Shown here: positions 7,851 through 18,146 of the stretch, in pieces
How positions within the stretch are numbered: position 1 is the stretch's first letter
How the letters are laid out: every line of letters begins with the position of its first letter
From: JAEZBP01 sp963832725
GTDB taxonomy: Bacteria > Myxococcota_A > Polyangia > Polyangiales > Sandaracinaceae
Reading direction: 5' to 3'
DNA: 64,000 bases
Assembly (NCBI GenBank): GCA_963832725.1
Contig: CAWHVG010000005.1
Coordinates: 2,790,001 to 2,854,000 of the forward strand
Notes under the pieces: generated by a model
What the model saw: only the letters and a program-made list of their open reading frames with translations
Told to the model about the DNA's origin: nothing
Databases searched by the model: none
Made by a program: the position numbers and the translations under genes

Positions 7851-8486
7851 ATGCCGGACCGCTTGCAGGAAGCCATCGAGGCGCTGGACGCGCTGCACGC
7901 CGAGGACCCGAGCCGGACTCGGATCGACACGGAGAACGTCCCGGCGGAGCTGGCGTACGCGAGGCGGATGAGCGCGGCGCTGGCGACGCGGGTCGAGGCG
8001 CCGTCGGAGGCGTTGCAGCTCGCGGTCCGGGCTCAGCACCTCTGCCGCTGGCGGGTGCCGAGGACGGACTATCCGGCGGGCAAGGCGGGCTACCTGCGCT
8101 GGCGGCGCGAGCAGGGCCGGCTGCACGCGGCGCTGGCGGTCGAGACGCTCCGCGCGGCCGGCTACGACGAGGACACGCTGGCGCGGGTGGAGGCTTTGAT
8201 CCGCAAGACGAGGCTCGCCTCCGATCCGGACGCGCAGGCGCTCGAGGACTGCGCTTGCTTGGTCTTCCTGGAGCACCACTTCGACGACTTCGCACGAGAC
8301 CGCGACGACGAGGCGCTGATCGATATCCTCCAGAAGACGTGGCGGAAGATGAGCGAGCGCGGTCGCGAGCTGGCGCTCCGGGTGCCGGTGTCCGAGCGCG
8401 CCGAGAGGCGCTCCTGGCCGGCGCGCGCTCGCCGCGCGATGACGACTGGACGCGAGCCGCGGCGGGCCCAAAGTGAGGCTCGATGA
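7851..8486 (+). CDS. DUF4202 family protein
   Basis: ATG at 7851 with AGGAGAG upstream; 211 residues. The body is characteristic of DUF4202: ELAYARRMSAALATRVEAPS, HLCRWRVPRTDYPAGKAGYL, LEDCACLVFLEHHFDDFA and TWRKMSERGRELAL. The His/Asp-rich helical pattern suggests an HD-type metal site, but no function is established. The stop overlaps the next start as ATGA (8483-8486), implying translational coupling with the glutathione transferase. The last 25 residues are Arg-rich; a neighbouring frame (EALLAGARSPRDDDW) reads more naturally, so an indel near 8400 is possible. Confidence 0.8.
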   Translation: MPDRLQEAIEALDALHAEDPSRTRIDTENVPAELAYARRMSAALATRVEAPSEALQLAVRAQHLCRWRVPRTDYPAGKAGYLRWRREQGRLHAALAVETLRAAGYDEDTLARVEALIRKTRLASDPDAQALEDCACLVFLEHHFDDFARDRDDEALIDILQKTWRKMSERGRELALRVPVSERAERRSWPARARRAMTTGREPRRAQSEAR

Positions 8487-9145
8487 TCACGCTCTACACG
8501 TCCGCGACGCCCAACGGGCACAAGGCCTCCATCGCGCTCGAGGAGCTCGGGCTCGAGTACGAGGTGCACCCGATCTCGCTCGGAAAGCAGGAGCAGAAGG
8601 AGCCCTGGTTCCTCGCCATCAACCCGAACGGGCGCATCCCGGCCATCGTCGATCACGACGAGGACGACTTCGCCGTGTTCGAGTCCGGCGCGATCCTGGT
8701 CTACCTGGCCGAGAAGGCCGGCGCGCTCTTGCCCGAGGACGTGAAGGGCCGCTCGCGGGTGATGCAGTGGGTGATGTTCCAGATGGGCGGCGTCGGCCCG
8801 ATGATGGGGCAGGCCAACGTCTTCTCTCGCTACGCGCCGGAGAAGATCCCCTACGCCATCGAGCGCTATCAGCGGGAGTCGCGGCGGCTCTTCGAGGTGC
8901 TGGAGCGGCGCCTGAGCGAGCACGAGTGGCTGGCCGACGACTACTCCATCGCGGACATCGCCAACTTCGCCTGGGTGCGCACGCACTGGTGGTCGGGTGT
9001 CGAGATCGAGGGGCTGCCGGGCCTGCAAGCGTGGCTGAAGCGCATCGACGAGCGGCCGGCGGTGCAGCGCGGGCTGGCGATCCCGCCGCGCGAGGCCAAG
9101 AAGGCCGAAGACGTGGTCTCCGACGCGCGCAAGATGCTCGCCTGA
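8483..9145 (+). CDS. Glutathione S-transferase, YfcG/YghU-like
   Basis: 220 residues with a thioredoxin-fold N-terminus (ITLYTSATPNGHKASIALEE, NPNGRIPAIVD, FESGAILVYLAEKAG) and an all-helical C-terminal domain (WLADDYSIADIANFAWVRTH). The TPNG motif near the N-terminus and the IPAIVD cis-proline strand are typical of the Nu-class YfcG/YghU enzymes, which have disulfide-bond reductase and peroxidase activity with glutathione. Cytosolic. Translationally coupled to the DUF4202 gene by a 4-base overlap. Confidence 0.92.
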   Translation: MITLYTSATPNGHKASIALEELGLEYEVHPISLGKQEQKEPWFLAINPNGRIPAIVDHDEDDFAVFESGAILVYLAEKAGALLPEDVKGRSRVMQWVMFQMGGVGPMMGQANVFSRYAPEKIPYAIERYQRESRRLFEVLERRLSEHEWLADDYSIADIANFAWVRTHWWSGVEIEGLPGLQAWLKRIDERPAVQRGLAIPPREAKKAEDVVSDARKMLA

Positions 9146-9235
9146 GCCCGCTCGGGCAGACATTCACCGGCCGTTTTCCACCATTCCGCGGCGGACGAGC
9201 CAATTGGGCGCGGCGCGGCTACAGTACCGCCAGCC

Positions 9236-9461
9236 ATGGCCGAGAAGCGGAAGAAGCGGAAGCGCAAGAGCAAGCGCTCCACGTCGGCGTCGGGAAGCGG
9301 CGCGTCCTCGGGCGGCGGTCTCCTGCAGAGCATGCGCTCCGGGCCTGCGCCAGGTCGCCGGCGTCGAGCAGCCCCAGGGCAAGCCGTCCACGCTGAGCAA
9401 CGTGATCTGGACCGTCATCCTGATCGCGGCAGTGGCGCTCCTGGTCTACCGCCTGATGTGA
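9236..9461 (+). CDS. Small tail-anchored membrane protein (frameshifted)
   Basis: The N-terminal frame reads MAEKRKKRKRKSKRSTSASG, strongly basic. The C-terminal frame ends NVIWTVILIAAVALLVYRLM, a single membrane helix at the very end. The two are in different frames and would join if one G were removed from CCGGGCCT at about 9338 (giving SGLRQVAGVEQPQGK). The repaired protein of about 75 residues would have a cationic cytoplasmic part and a C-terminal anchor. Function unknown. The indel is probably an assembly error. Confidence 0.6.
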
Positions 9462-9490
9462 GCCGGCGCGCGACGTCCGCGCCCCTCGAC

Positions 9491-9616
9491 GTCGCGCACG
9501 ACGGCTGGGTCTCGATGTCGCGCACGATGGATGCGTCCCGATGTCGCGCACGAGGGCTGCGTCTCGATGTCGCGCACGATGGATGCGTCCCGATGTCGCG
9601 CCAACGACGGCTGCTG
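9491..9616. repeat. Four tandem 26-bp units plus a partial fifth
   Basis: Units start at 9491, 9517, 9543 and 9569, with a degraded one from 9595. They alternate between two variants, so the array is better described as a 52-bp unit repeated twice; the common core is GTCGCGCACGA. It occupies the convergent space between the small membrane protein and the kinase. Not coding in any convincing frame. Confidence 0.85.
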
Positions 9617-9717
9617 ACGTGCCGGCGCCGGCGGGTCGGTCGCCGACGGGCCTCGCTCGCTCTCGTCGCGACGAGCAGCGTCGCCGTCACGCGGGAATTC
9701 GCTCCCGAGCTCGAGGC

Positions 9718-10878
<1,161 letters not shown>

Positions 10879-10974
10879 CCGCGCATTCTATCGAAGGGCG
10901 CGCCGCCGTGCGAAGCGCGGAACCCTGGACGGCGCCGAGGAGCCCCGCGTCCGAGGCCGCTCACTGGCACAGAG

Positions 10975-11106
10975 CGCGCATCGATGCTGGACGGCGGCCG
11001 GGAAGCCTCGTGTTCGAGGCCGCGGGCTCCCGCAGAGCGCTCATCGATGCTGGACGGCGGCCGGGAAGCCTCAGGTTCGAGGCCGCGGGCTCCCGCAGAG
11101 CGCTCA
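10975..11106. repeat. 63-bp tandem repeat seeded on the 3' end of the SGNH gene
   Basis: The core ATCGATGCTGGACGGCGGCC recurs at 63-base spacing (TCGATG at 10981, 11044 and 11107). The last copy is the genuine 3' end of the SGNH gene (AAVQHR and its TGA); the two others lie downstream and copy that end including the stop codon, followed by a GC-rich spacer. The array therefore arose by duplication across the gene's terminus. Confidence 0.85.
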
Positions 11107-12288
11107 TCGATGCTGGACGGCGGCCAGGAGCGCCTGCGCGAAGCGCGCGCCCACCAGCTCGTAGCCGTGGCGGGCGAGATGGAGGCGATCGCCGCTGACC
11201 AGCCCGGGCACGCGGCCCCAGGAGCCGAGGTTGCCGTGGCCACCCGCGAGCCGGCTGCCGTCCCAGAACGCGCAGCCGAGCTCGGGCGCGAGCCGGCGCT
11301 GCACGTCGGTCACCTGCTGCATCCGCGCGGCGTGCACAGGATAGGTGGCCAGCGGACCGACCATGAGGCAGCTCGCGTCGGGCGTCAGCGATCGCATCCG
11401 GGTCACGGCCCGCCGGAGCTGCGTCTCGTAGGTCGCCATCGGCAGCGAGCGGTCGAGCGCCTCGTTCCCGCCGTAGCTCAGCACGACCAGGTTCGGCCGC
11501 CGCTGTGCGAGCTCGGAGCGGAGCAGCCGCTCGTTCCAGTGCAGGATGGCGCTGGCCCGGTGACCGTTGATACCGAGCACGTCGTAGACCACGCCCGAGC
11601 CCCGCTCGACCACCACGCCGAGCACGCGCGGGTGACCGCCGGCGTGACGGATCACCACGCGGTGCGCGCCCGGCGAGAGCTCGAGGCGGCGGAGGATGAG
11701 CCCGGGCTCCGCCTCGAAGGTGCTGACGCGGATCGGCTCGCCCTGATCGACGCGCAGCACGATCGCCCCCGGTCGTGGCCGGCCCAGCAGGTGGAGCTCG
11801 AAGACGCGCGGTATCGGCGCGGCGGGCACGTCGACCCGGATGCGCGCTCCCGGCGACTCGGCCTCGATGCCGACGCCGGCGACCCCCCACAGCCCGTCGT
11901 TGGGGCCGAAGTCGCGACCGAAGCCGCGGCGGCGGCTGCGCCAGGTTCCCTCCGTCTCCAGCGACACCTGCCCGCGGTGCCAGCTCCCGTGGCCCGGCGG
12001 CAGCAAGAACCCGCTCCCGCCGTCGCCGTAGCGGCGCTGCAGCGCCACCCGCGCCTCGTTCGTCCAGATGTCGGCCGCGACGTTGCTGTCGCCGTAGTGC
12101 AGCACCCGCACGCGCCGCGAAGGGTCGTGCGCGAGGGCGGAGAGCGCGTCCGCGAACCCCGAGAGCGCGCCCGGGTTCTCGATCGGCACCAGCGGCAGCG
12201 TCGGCTCCTCGGGCGCCTGTGCGAACGCCAGCGCGGCCAACCCCGTCACCAGGGCGAACGTCGCCCCGGCGCGGCGCGGCGCGCCCAT
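11104..12288 (-). CDS. Secreted SGNH/GDSL-type protein of the O-acyltransferase operon
   Basis: 394 residues from the ATG at 12288, one base after the TGA of the preceding gene, implying tight coupling. A signal peptide is present (FALVTGLAALAFAQA). SGNH blocks are recognisable: VLHYGDSNVAAD (block I, catalytic Ser in GDS), LVVLSYGGNEA (block III) and DRLHLARHGYELVG (block V with the Asp-x-x-His pair). Such proteins transfer or remove acetyl groups from glycans. With an MBOAT and a second SGNH protein in the same operon, it probably works in the periplasm on an O-acylated surface polysaccharide, as AlgX/AlgJ do for alginate. Confidence 0.85.
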   Translation of the reverse strand: MGAPRRAGATFALVTGLAALAFAQAPEEPTLPLVPIENPGALSGFADALSALAHDPSRRVRVLHYGDSNVAADIWTNEARVALQRRYGDGGSGFLLPPGHGSWHRGQVSLETEGTWRSRRRGFGRDFGPNDGLWGVAGVGIEAESPGARIRVDVPAAPIPRVFELHLLGRPRPGAIVLRVDQGEPIRVSTFEAEPGLILRRLELSPGAHRVVIRHAGGHPRVLGVVVERGSGVVYDVLGINGHRASAILHWNERLLRSELAQRRPNLVVLSYGGNEALDRSLPMATYETQLRRAVTRMRSLTPDASCLMVGPLATYPVHAARMQQVTDVQRRLAPELGCAFWDGSRLAGGHGNLGSWGRVPGLVSGDRLHLARHGYELVGARFAQALLAAVQHR

Positions 12289-12289
12289 G

Positions 12290-13843
12290 TCACTCGTGCG
12301 GCGCGGGCTCCCCATCGGCGATCCAGTCGTCGAAGCCCTTCAGCAGTGCTCTGTAGACGAGCGTGCCCATCACCCGCGAGCCGGCGTCGGTGAGGTGACC
12401 GAGGTCGGCGGTCACGAGCCGCGGGCTGGCGTGGTACCAGCGGCGCATGGTGCCGTCGCCGCCCATCGCCCGATAGGTGTCGAAGAACGCGCAGTGCTCG
12501 GCGCGCGCCGCCTCCCGCTGCGCTTCGATCAGCGGCTCCACCCGCGGGCGCGTGCGGATGTGGCCGTTCACGCGCTCGCCCTTGTCGAGGATCGCCATCA
12601 CCAGACAGCTCGTGTCCGGCCGCGCGGAAGAAAAGCGCCGCAGGATCTCGCGGTAGTGCGCGATGTACTGATCGCGGATGAAAGGCACCGACTCGCTGGC
12701 CGCGTCGTTGGCGCCCATCCAGAACACGACCAGGTTCGGATCGCGCTGCCGGATCTGCGTGGCCAGGTGCTCCTCGTCGAAGAGGCGCAAGACGCGGGTG
12801 AACGCACCGATCAGCGCCAGCCCGTCGACCACCACGCCGGGCCCGTCGCGCTCCATCGTCACACCGTAGAGGCGGAGATCGCCCGGCTCCTCGCCTTCGG
12901 CGCGCAGGGTGAGCGAGTGCGACCCGTCGGGCACGTCGATCTCTTCGACGCGATCCTCCACCTCGTCGGCGTGGGTGGAGATCTGCCGCTCGTCGCCATC
13001 GTCGACCTCGATGCCCAGCGGACCGCCCTCCGGGAACGCCTGGTAGAAGAGGCGGAACTGGCTCACGGCGCTGCCCGGACCGTCACCGCCCACCGTGGCG
13101 ATGGTCGAGCGCGCGCCAATCCGGCTCTCCGCCACCACGCCGCCGAAGCCGTAGCGATCGAGCGGACCGTTGCTGCGGTTGACCACGTAGGTGTGCCAGC
13201 GCTCGGCGTGCCACTCGACGTGCTGGTGACGCTGATAGCGCCAGCCCGGCGCGACCGGGACCCAACCCTTGCCGCCGTCGCCGAAGCGCGCTTGCATGAG
13301 ACGCCGGACCTGCGCCGTCATCCGATCGGCGCCATTGGTCGAGGTGCCGTACACGCCCATCCGCGCCAGCATCGGCTGGTGGCGGGTGACCTTGGCCAGC
13401 CGCCGGTAGAACGCGCGCATCGAGCCGTCGGGATCCTCGATCTCCTGCGTGAGCCCCTCGTACTCCTCGGGGTCGATGCGGCCGAGCGGGGCTTGTTGCC
13501 GATCCTCGTCGCCGTGCCGCGGCTCTCGCCTGCGCGAGCGGTGCGGCGCCACCTCGATGGCCTCCGGCAACGGCGCGATCTCCATCAGCGCCTGATCGTC
13601 CTGAGCGAGCACGCTGTTCCGACGCAGCGCCCCGGCCAGGCTCGCGCCGCCCTGGCGCGGCCGGAACGAGATCAGGTCGGTCAGCGGCATGGGCTCGCTC
13701 GCGCGGAGCAGCCGCAGCTCCTCCATCCCGGGCACCACGTAGGGGATCCACGCGAACGACGCGGCGACGGCGAGGATCGCCAGCGCGCGCCACACCCCGG
13801 CCGGATGAGCGCCATCGCGCGGCTCGGCGTCGGTCGTCGTCAC
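12290..13843 (-). CDS. Membrane-anchored SGNH/GDSL-like protein of the O-acyltransferase operon
   Basis: 517 residues. One N-terminal hydrophobic segment (ALAILAVAASFAWIPYVVPG) acts as anchor or signal. Block I is degenerate: YGTSTNGAD replaces the usual GDS, giving Thr-Ser at the nucleophile position. Block III is well preserved (LVVFWMGANDAAS) and block V reads TADLGHLTDAGSRVMG. It is paralogous in plan to the next gene (both have the GDGGKGW/GDGGSGF turn). The two probably share one substrate, with this one binding or presenting it. It follows the MBOAT gene by about 50 bp. Confidence 0.82.
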   Translation of the reverse strand: MTTTDAEPRDGAHPAGVWRALAILAVAASFAWIPYVVPGMEELRLLRASEPMPLTDLISFRPRQGGASLAGALRRNSVLAQDDQALMEIAPLPEAIEVAPHRSRRREPRHGDEDRQQAPLGRIDPEEYEGLTQEIEDPDGSMRAFYRRLAKVTRHQPMLARMGVYGTSTNGADRMTAQVRRLMQARFGDGGKGWVPVAPGWRYQRHQHVEWHAERWHTYVVNRSNGPLDRYGFGGVVAESRIGARSTIATVGGDGPGSAVSQFRLFYQAFPEGGPLGIEVDDGDERQISTHADEVEDRVEEIDVPDGSHSLTLRAEGEEPGDLRLYGVTMERDGPGVVVDGLALIGAFTRVLRLFDEEHLATQIRQRDPNLVVFWMGANDAASESVPFIRDQYIAHYREILRRFSSARPDTSCLVMAILDKGERVNGHIRTRPRVEPLIEAQREAARAEHCAFFDTYRAMGGDGTMRRWYHASPRLVTADLGHLTDAGSRVMGTLVYRALLKGFDDWIADGEPAPHE

Positions 13844-13896
13844 GTGCTCGGTCTACCAACGGAAAGAGGCGAATCGCAAACCACGGGCAACTCCGA

Positions 13897-15387
13897 TCAG
13901 AACTGGAAATAGATGAAGGGCGACGCTTGCCCGGCCGAGACGTGCATCAAGAGCGCGGCGATCAGCGCCACCAGGACACCCATCGCCCACCAGGGCAGCT
14001 CGCGGATGCTGCGCTCGGCGTGATCGACCCACGCCCGCGGGCAGAAGTGCACGACGCCCATGCCGACGATGACCGCCCACACCCACGGCCCGACGCGCAG
14101 CGACATCCAGTCGCCGGCGAACATCTGCCGGTAGACGTCGACCATCCGGCCGAGGCTCGGCGAGCGGAAGATCGGCCAGTGGATGACGAAGAAGTGAACG
14201 CTGATGAACACGAGCAGCGCGCGCTTCCATCCGCCCTTGGGCGGACCGCCGTCGAGCCCGCGCGCCTTCTTCCACTCGCGATAGCCGCGGTTCAGCGTGA
14301 CGCCGGTGGCGTGCCAGAGACCGAAGATGACGAAGGTCCAGCCGGCCCCGTGCCAGACGCCGATGATCAGGAACGAGAGGAAGAGGTTCGCGTAGGTGCG
14401 CGCGCGACCCTTCTTGCTGCCGCCGAGCGGGATGTAGATGTAGTCCTGGACCCAGCGCGACAGCGTGATGTGCCAGTAGCGCCAGAACTCGATCGGCCCC
14501 GTGGTGTTGAAGGGGCGGTCGAAGTTCTCGGGCAGCTCGAACCCGAGCAGGCGCGCGCTGCCGCGGGCGATGTCGGTGTAGCCGGAGAAGTCGCCGTAGA
14601 GCTGCCAGGTGTAGGCGTAGACCGCGACCCACACCTCGCCCGAGCTGAACGCGCCCGGGTTGTCGAAGACGCGGTCGATCAGGTGCGCGGCCAGGAAGTC
14701 GGCGATGGCGACCTTCTTCACCAGCCCGCGCAGGATCAGGAGATCGCGCTCTGCGCGCCCGAGGTGCGTCAGCCGCGGGCGATGCGCGAACTGGGGCAGG
14801 AACTCCTTGGCCCGCACGATCGGGCCGGCGACGAGCTGCGGGAAGAACGCGACGTAGGTCGCGAACTCGAGCACGTCGCGGTGCGGCGCCAGCCGGCGGC
14901 GATAGACGTCGATCGTGTAGCTCAGCGTCTGGAACGTGTAGAACGAGATCCCGACCGGCAGCACCAGGTGGAGCAGCGTCGGCCGCCAGTCGACGCCGAA
15001 GAGCCGGAGCACGTCGGAGGTCGCGACCAGCCCGAAGTCGGCGTACTTGAAGAGACCGAGCGCGCCGAGGTTCACGAGCAGGCTGACCCCGACGATGGCC
15101 TTCCGCTTCCACTCCGTCTCGGTGCGCCCGAGCGCGAGGCCGGCCGCGTAGTCGACCAGCGTGGACCCGATGATCAAGAGGATGAACACCGAGTTCCACG
15201 ACATGTAGAACAGGTAGGAAGCGACCAGCAGCAGCGCGCAGCGCGCGAGACGCAGCCACGCCTCGCGGCGCACGTGACCGTCGCTCACCAGCGCGCGGGC
15301 GAACGCGCTCGTGCTCGGCTCGAAGCTCCAGAAGAGCGCGAACACCAGCACGAGAAAGATGATGTAGTCGAGGCTGTTGAAGAGCAT
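13897..15387 (-). CDS. MBOAT family O-acyltransferase (AlgI-like)
   Basis: 496 residues from the ATG at 15387 (MLFNSLDYIIFLVLVFALFW). About ten membrane helices, the conserved FYTFQTLSYTIDVYR, FFPQLVAGPI, FWRYWHITLSRWV and the catalytic-His block GVWHGAGWTF. This matches AlgI/DltB-type enzymes, which pass acyl groups across the inner membrane to periplasmic acceptors. With two downstream SGNH proteins it forms a complete O-acetylation module. No polysaccharide synthase is nearby, so the target glycan is unknown. The first gene of a three-gene minus-strand operon. Confidence 0.95.
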   Translation of the reverse strand: MLFNSLDYIIFLVLVFALFWSFEPSTSAFARALVSDGHVRREAWLRLARCALLLVASYLFYMSWNSVFILLIIGSTLVDYAAGLALGRTETEWKRKAIVGVSLLVNLGALGLFKYADFGLVATSDVLRLFGVDWRPTLLHLVLPVGISFYTFQTLSYTIDVYRRRLAPHRDVLEFATYVAFFPQLVAGPIVRAKEFLPQFAHRPRLTHLGRAERDLLILRGLVKKVAIADFLAAHLIDRVFDNPGAFSSGEVWVAVYAYTWQLYGDFSGYTDIARGSARLLGFELPENFDRPFNTTGPIEFWRYWHITLSRWVQDYIYIPLGGSKKGRARTYANLFLSFLIIGVWHGAGWTFVIFGLWHATGVTLNRGYREWKKARGLDGGPPKGGWKRALLVFISVHFFVIHWPIFRSPSLGRMVDVYRQMFAGDWMSLRVGPWVWAVIVGMGVVHFCPRAWVDHAERSIRELPWWAMGVLVALIAALLMHVSAGQASPFIYFQF

Positions 15388-15645
15388 CGCGCGGGTCGGG
15401 GGCCCTGGGCATCGCAAGGTTGCCCGGCTGCGTCAACCTCCGCCGCCGTTGGGAGGCGCGACGCCACGCGCGCGGTTCGCGCACGCGGCGCGACGTCGCA
15501 CTTCGGGTCGGAGCGCGCGCCGCCGCCCTTCGCGCGCCGTCGCGACGCAGCGTGTCAGAGCGCGACATCCGATCGACTTCCGCACGGCCATCGCGGTGTG
15601 ATCGGTGGGTCGGCGCGTGTTTCGCGCCCGAGAGACCAAGAGCAC

Positions 15646-16891
15646 GTGGCGAAGCACGATCAGGACGGCGGCTCGACGCTGGCCGCCGCCGTCGGCGAGG
15701 CCCTCGGGGCGGGCGGCTTGGAGCCCGCGCTGCACGCCGCGAGGGCGTTCTTCATGCATCACCCCGGCGACGGCGACGCCAAGCGCGCCGTGGAAGCGCT
15801 CGAGCTCGCGATGGCCCAGGTGTGGTTTCGCGGCGCGGAAGAGGGCGCGCCGGCCGATGCGCGCTTCGTGGAAGCCGCCGACCATCTCGCGAGCGGGGAT
15901 CTCGACGCCGCGCTGGCCCGCTACGAGAGCGTGAGCGAGGGTGACGCGGCGGCTCGCGCCGGCCGGCTCGTGCACGCGCTGCGGGTCGTCCTCGCGGCGG
16001 CTTCCGGTGCGCCGTTGCCGGAACGGCCCGAAGACGAAGAGGATCACTCGCCCGTCGAGGCGCCGAATCTTCGGCGACACCACCCGCGTGGCCAGCGACG
16101 GTGAGCTGCCGCTGGCTGCGTTCTCGGCGGACGACGTGACCTCGAACGTCGACGCGACGATCCCGCCGGACGCGTTCCCCGACGAGCCGACCCGCACCCT
16201 CGGCGTGGGCGAGTACGAGCTGGTCGACGAGGACGAGGAGCGCACCCGCGTGCTGCGCCCACTGGCGGCGCCGGAAGGCCGCGAGGTGACCCGCGTCGCG
16301 GGCGCCGGCGAGCTCCCCCTCGCCGAGCTCGAGCGCGAAGTGGAAGCCGACGCCGAGCGCGATCTGGACGCGCTGCTCGAGTCGATGGAGCCCGCGTCAC
16401 CGAGCGAGCCGGTCGTCCCGGCGGCGCCGCTCTTCGACGCGCCGAAGGACGCGCCCGCGCTGAGCGCCGATCCCGTGCACGCGCCGCTCGACGAGGACGA
16501 CGTCGCCTCCGCGGCACCGGAAGCGAGCGCGTGGGCCATCCACGAGCCGGGCGAAGACGACGACGACGGCGCGCCTCCGCTGGGATTCGGCGAACGGAGC
16601 TGGCCCGGCGTCCGCGTGCGCGAAGAGCCGCCCACCTTCGCGCCCGGCACCGAGTCGGTCGACGCCGACACGTGGGGCGAGGCCGATGCGGCGTGGGACG
16701 ACGACGAGCCGACCTTCGCCATCTCGCCCGCACAGCTCGAGGCCGAATCGCTCGTGCAGCGCGGCGAGCTGGGCGAGGCGCTCCGCGTCTACCAGGAGCT
16801 CGCCGCCGAACGCCCGGACGACCCCGCGCTCTGGGATCGGATCGCGGAGATCGCCCGGATGCTCCAAGCGCGCTCACGGGGCGAACAGTGA
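15646..16891 (+). CDS. Acidic TPR protein (frameshifted)
   Basis: GTG at 15646 reads MAKHDQDGGSTLAAAVGEAL with helical repeats (EAADHLASGDLDAALARYES) up to about 16065. The continuation is in the next frame (IFGDTTRVASDGELPLAAF), a long acidic disordered stretch ending in a TPR motif (LVQRGELGEALRVYQELAAE). Adding one base at CCGAATCTT near 16067 joins them. The repaired product is about 415 residues, cytoplasmic, with TPR units at both ends of an Asp/Glu-rich linker. FGDTTRVASDGELP and REVTRVAGAGELPL look like an internal repeat. Role unknown; probably protein interaction. Confidence 0.65.
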
Positions 16892-16902
16892 ATCACATTC
16901 AC
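16888..16902. promoter_or_regulatory. Perfect dyad GTGAAT-CAC-ATTCAC (operator candidate)
   Basis: Six-base arms with a 3-base centre, overlapping the stop of the TPR gene. A second, less perfect copy lies at 16963-16977. The surrounding 16889-17000 is unusually AT-rich for this genome, as expected of a promoter for the methyltransferase gene. Confidence 0.4.
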
Positions 16903-16962
16903 GTTTCGCCTCGACCGCCAACACCGAAAAAACCTTCGTAATCCATAGGTTGAAGGGCATCT

Positions 16963-16977
16963 GTGAATCACGTTCAT
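16963..16977. promoter_or_regulatory. Second copy of the GTGAATCAC operator candidate
   Basis: GTGAATCACGTTCAT, 13 of 15 bases identical to the dyad 75 bp upstream. The left arm is preserved and the right arm is partly degenerate. It lies 74 bp before the methyltransferase start. Confidence 0.35.
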
Positions 16978-17050
16978 CTTTGCGCGGATTCGCCGGCCCT
17001 TTCTCGTAAGCCGGGTTGAGTGAGCGCGCGCCGCGTTTACGTGGGCTCGC

Positions 17051-17659
17051 ATGGCATTGGAACGCTTCCTTGATCGCTACCGCGGCGAGCCCGCGGATCT
17101 CCCTTGGTACCATCGCGAGCCGGACGCCGATCTCGTCGCGCTCTTCGATGACGAGCTGCCCCCGAGCGGCGCGCGCGTCCTGGACCTCGGCGCCGGTCCC
17201 GCCGTGCACTCGATCGAGCTGGCGACGCGCGGTCATCACGTGGTCGCGATCGACGGGGTGCCCGAAGCGCGCGACATGGGGCTGCAGCTCGCCGCCGCGC
17301 GCGGGGTGGAGATCGAGTACGTGGTCGGCGACGCGCTGAGCTCGACGCCGGCGGGCCCCTTCGATCTCGTCTTCGACCGCGGCTTCATGCACACCCTCGA
17401 GCCGTCCGAGCGAGGACGCTGGCGCGACGCGGTGGTGCGGGCGCTGCGGCCGGGCGGCGCCGTCATCTTGAAGTGCTTCGACGTGAAGCCGCCGCGCGAT
17501 CGAGGGCCGCGAGGGTTGAGCGCGCGCGACGTGCTCGATGTCCTCGGCGAGCCGGAGCGGGGCGGGTTGGAGCTCGCGCTCTTGCGCCGGACCACCTTCC
17601 CGGGTCACGAAGGGATCGATCACGCGACCTGGACGGTCCTCGCCCGACGGCTCGCGTGA
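17051..17659 (+). CDS. Class I SAM-dependent methyltransferase
   Basis: 202 residues. SAM-binding motif I is VLDLGAGPAVHSIELA, followed by the acidic strand end VVAIDGVPEA, motif II-like YVVGDAL, and FDLVFDRGFMHTL. The substrate cannot be told; the SIELATRGHHV arrangement is like small-molecule (for example thiol or tellurite-type) methyltransferases. Cytosolic. It is preceded by the paired dyads and ends 7 bp from the convergent receiver gene. Confidence 0.88.
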   Translation: MALERFLDRYRGEPADLPWYHREPDADLVALFDDELPPSGARVLDLGAGPAVHSIELATRGHHVVAIDGVPEARDMGLQLAAARGVEIEYVVGDALSSTPAGPFDLVFDRGFMHTLEPSERGRWRDAVVRALRPGGAVILKCFDVKPPRDRGPRGLSARDVLDVLGEPERGGLELALLRRTTFPGHEGIDHATWTVLARRLA

Positions 17660-17666
17660 TGTGTGC

Positions 17667-18146
17667 TCAGCCCACTTCGTCGAGCGCGCCCAGCACCCGC
17701 GGGAACGCGCCCGTGATCCGCTCGGGAGACACCGCCATGAGATCGCAGACCGCCTGCGCGAGGTTCGCGAGGACGACCGGCTTGTCGAAGCAGCGATCGA
17801 CGCCGGCGCGGCTCAAGAGCTCGCGCTCCTTCGCGCCGAGCCGACCGCTGACGACGACGATGGGCAAGCGCGCCAGGTTCGGCTGCGCGCGCAGGGCCAG
17901 CGCCAGATGGAGGCCGTCCAAGCCGGGCATGTCGTAGTCGAGGATGGCCAGATCCGGCGGACGGCGCCGCGCCGCGACGAGGGCATCATGTCCGTCATCC
18001 AGCGAATCGACTACGATTCGTCCCAGCCGGCGTCCCAACACGAGGGACAGGATGTGCCGGTGGTCCGCGTCGTCGTCGGCCAGCAGGATGCGTGGACGGC
18101 GCGAGCCCTTGGAATCCTCTCGTTTGGGTTCAGCTCGAGTTTTCAT
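17667..18146 (-). CDS. Stand-alone response-regulator receiver protein
   Basis: 159 residues. A receiver domain occupies about 18-140: acidic triad ILLADDDADH, phospho-acceptor Asp in LAILDYDMPGLDG, the Ser of VVVSG and the Lys of CFDKPV. There is a short basic N-terminal extension and no output domain, so it must act by protein contact, as in branched or kinase-linked myxobacterial phosphorelays. No histidine kinase is encoded nearby. Confidence 0.9.
   Translation of the reverse strand: MKTRAEPKREDSKGSRRPRILLADDDADHRHILSLVLGRRLGRIVVDSLDDGHDALVAARRRPPDLAILDYDMPGLDGLHLALALRAQPNLARLPIVVVSGRLGAKERELLSRAGVDRCFDKPVVLANLAQAVCDLMAVSPERITGAFPRVLGALDEVG

Noticed and set aside
11775..12356. A plus-strand Arg-rich 193-residue frame
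   Set aside because: It is antisense to the SGNH gene's N-terminus and signal peptide, and its composition is not protein-like.
12287..16104. Long plus-strand open frames (541 and 725 residues) opposite the MBOAT/SGNH operon
   Set aside because: Composition is that of antisense readings (His/Asp/Arg-rich with no hydrophobic core). The opposite strand encodes well-recognised families. Only the part after 15646 is real.
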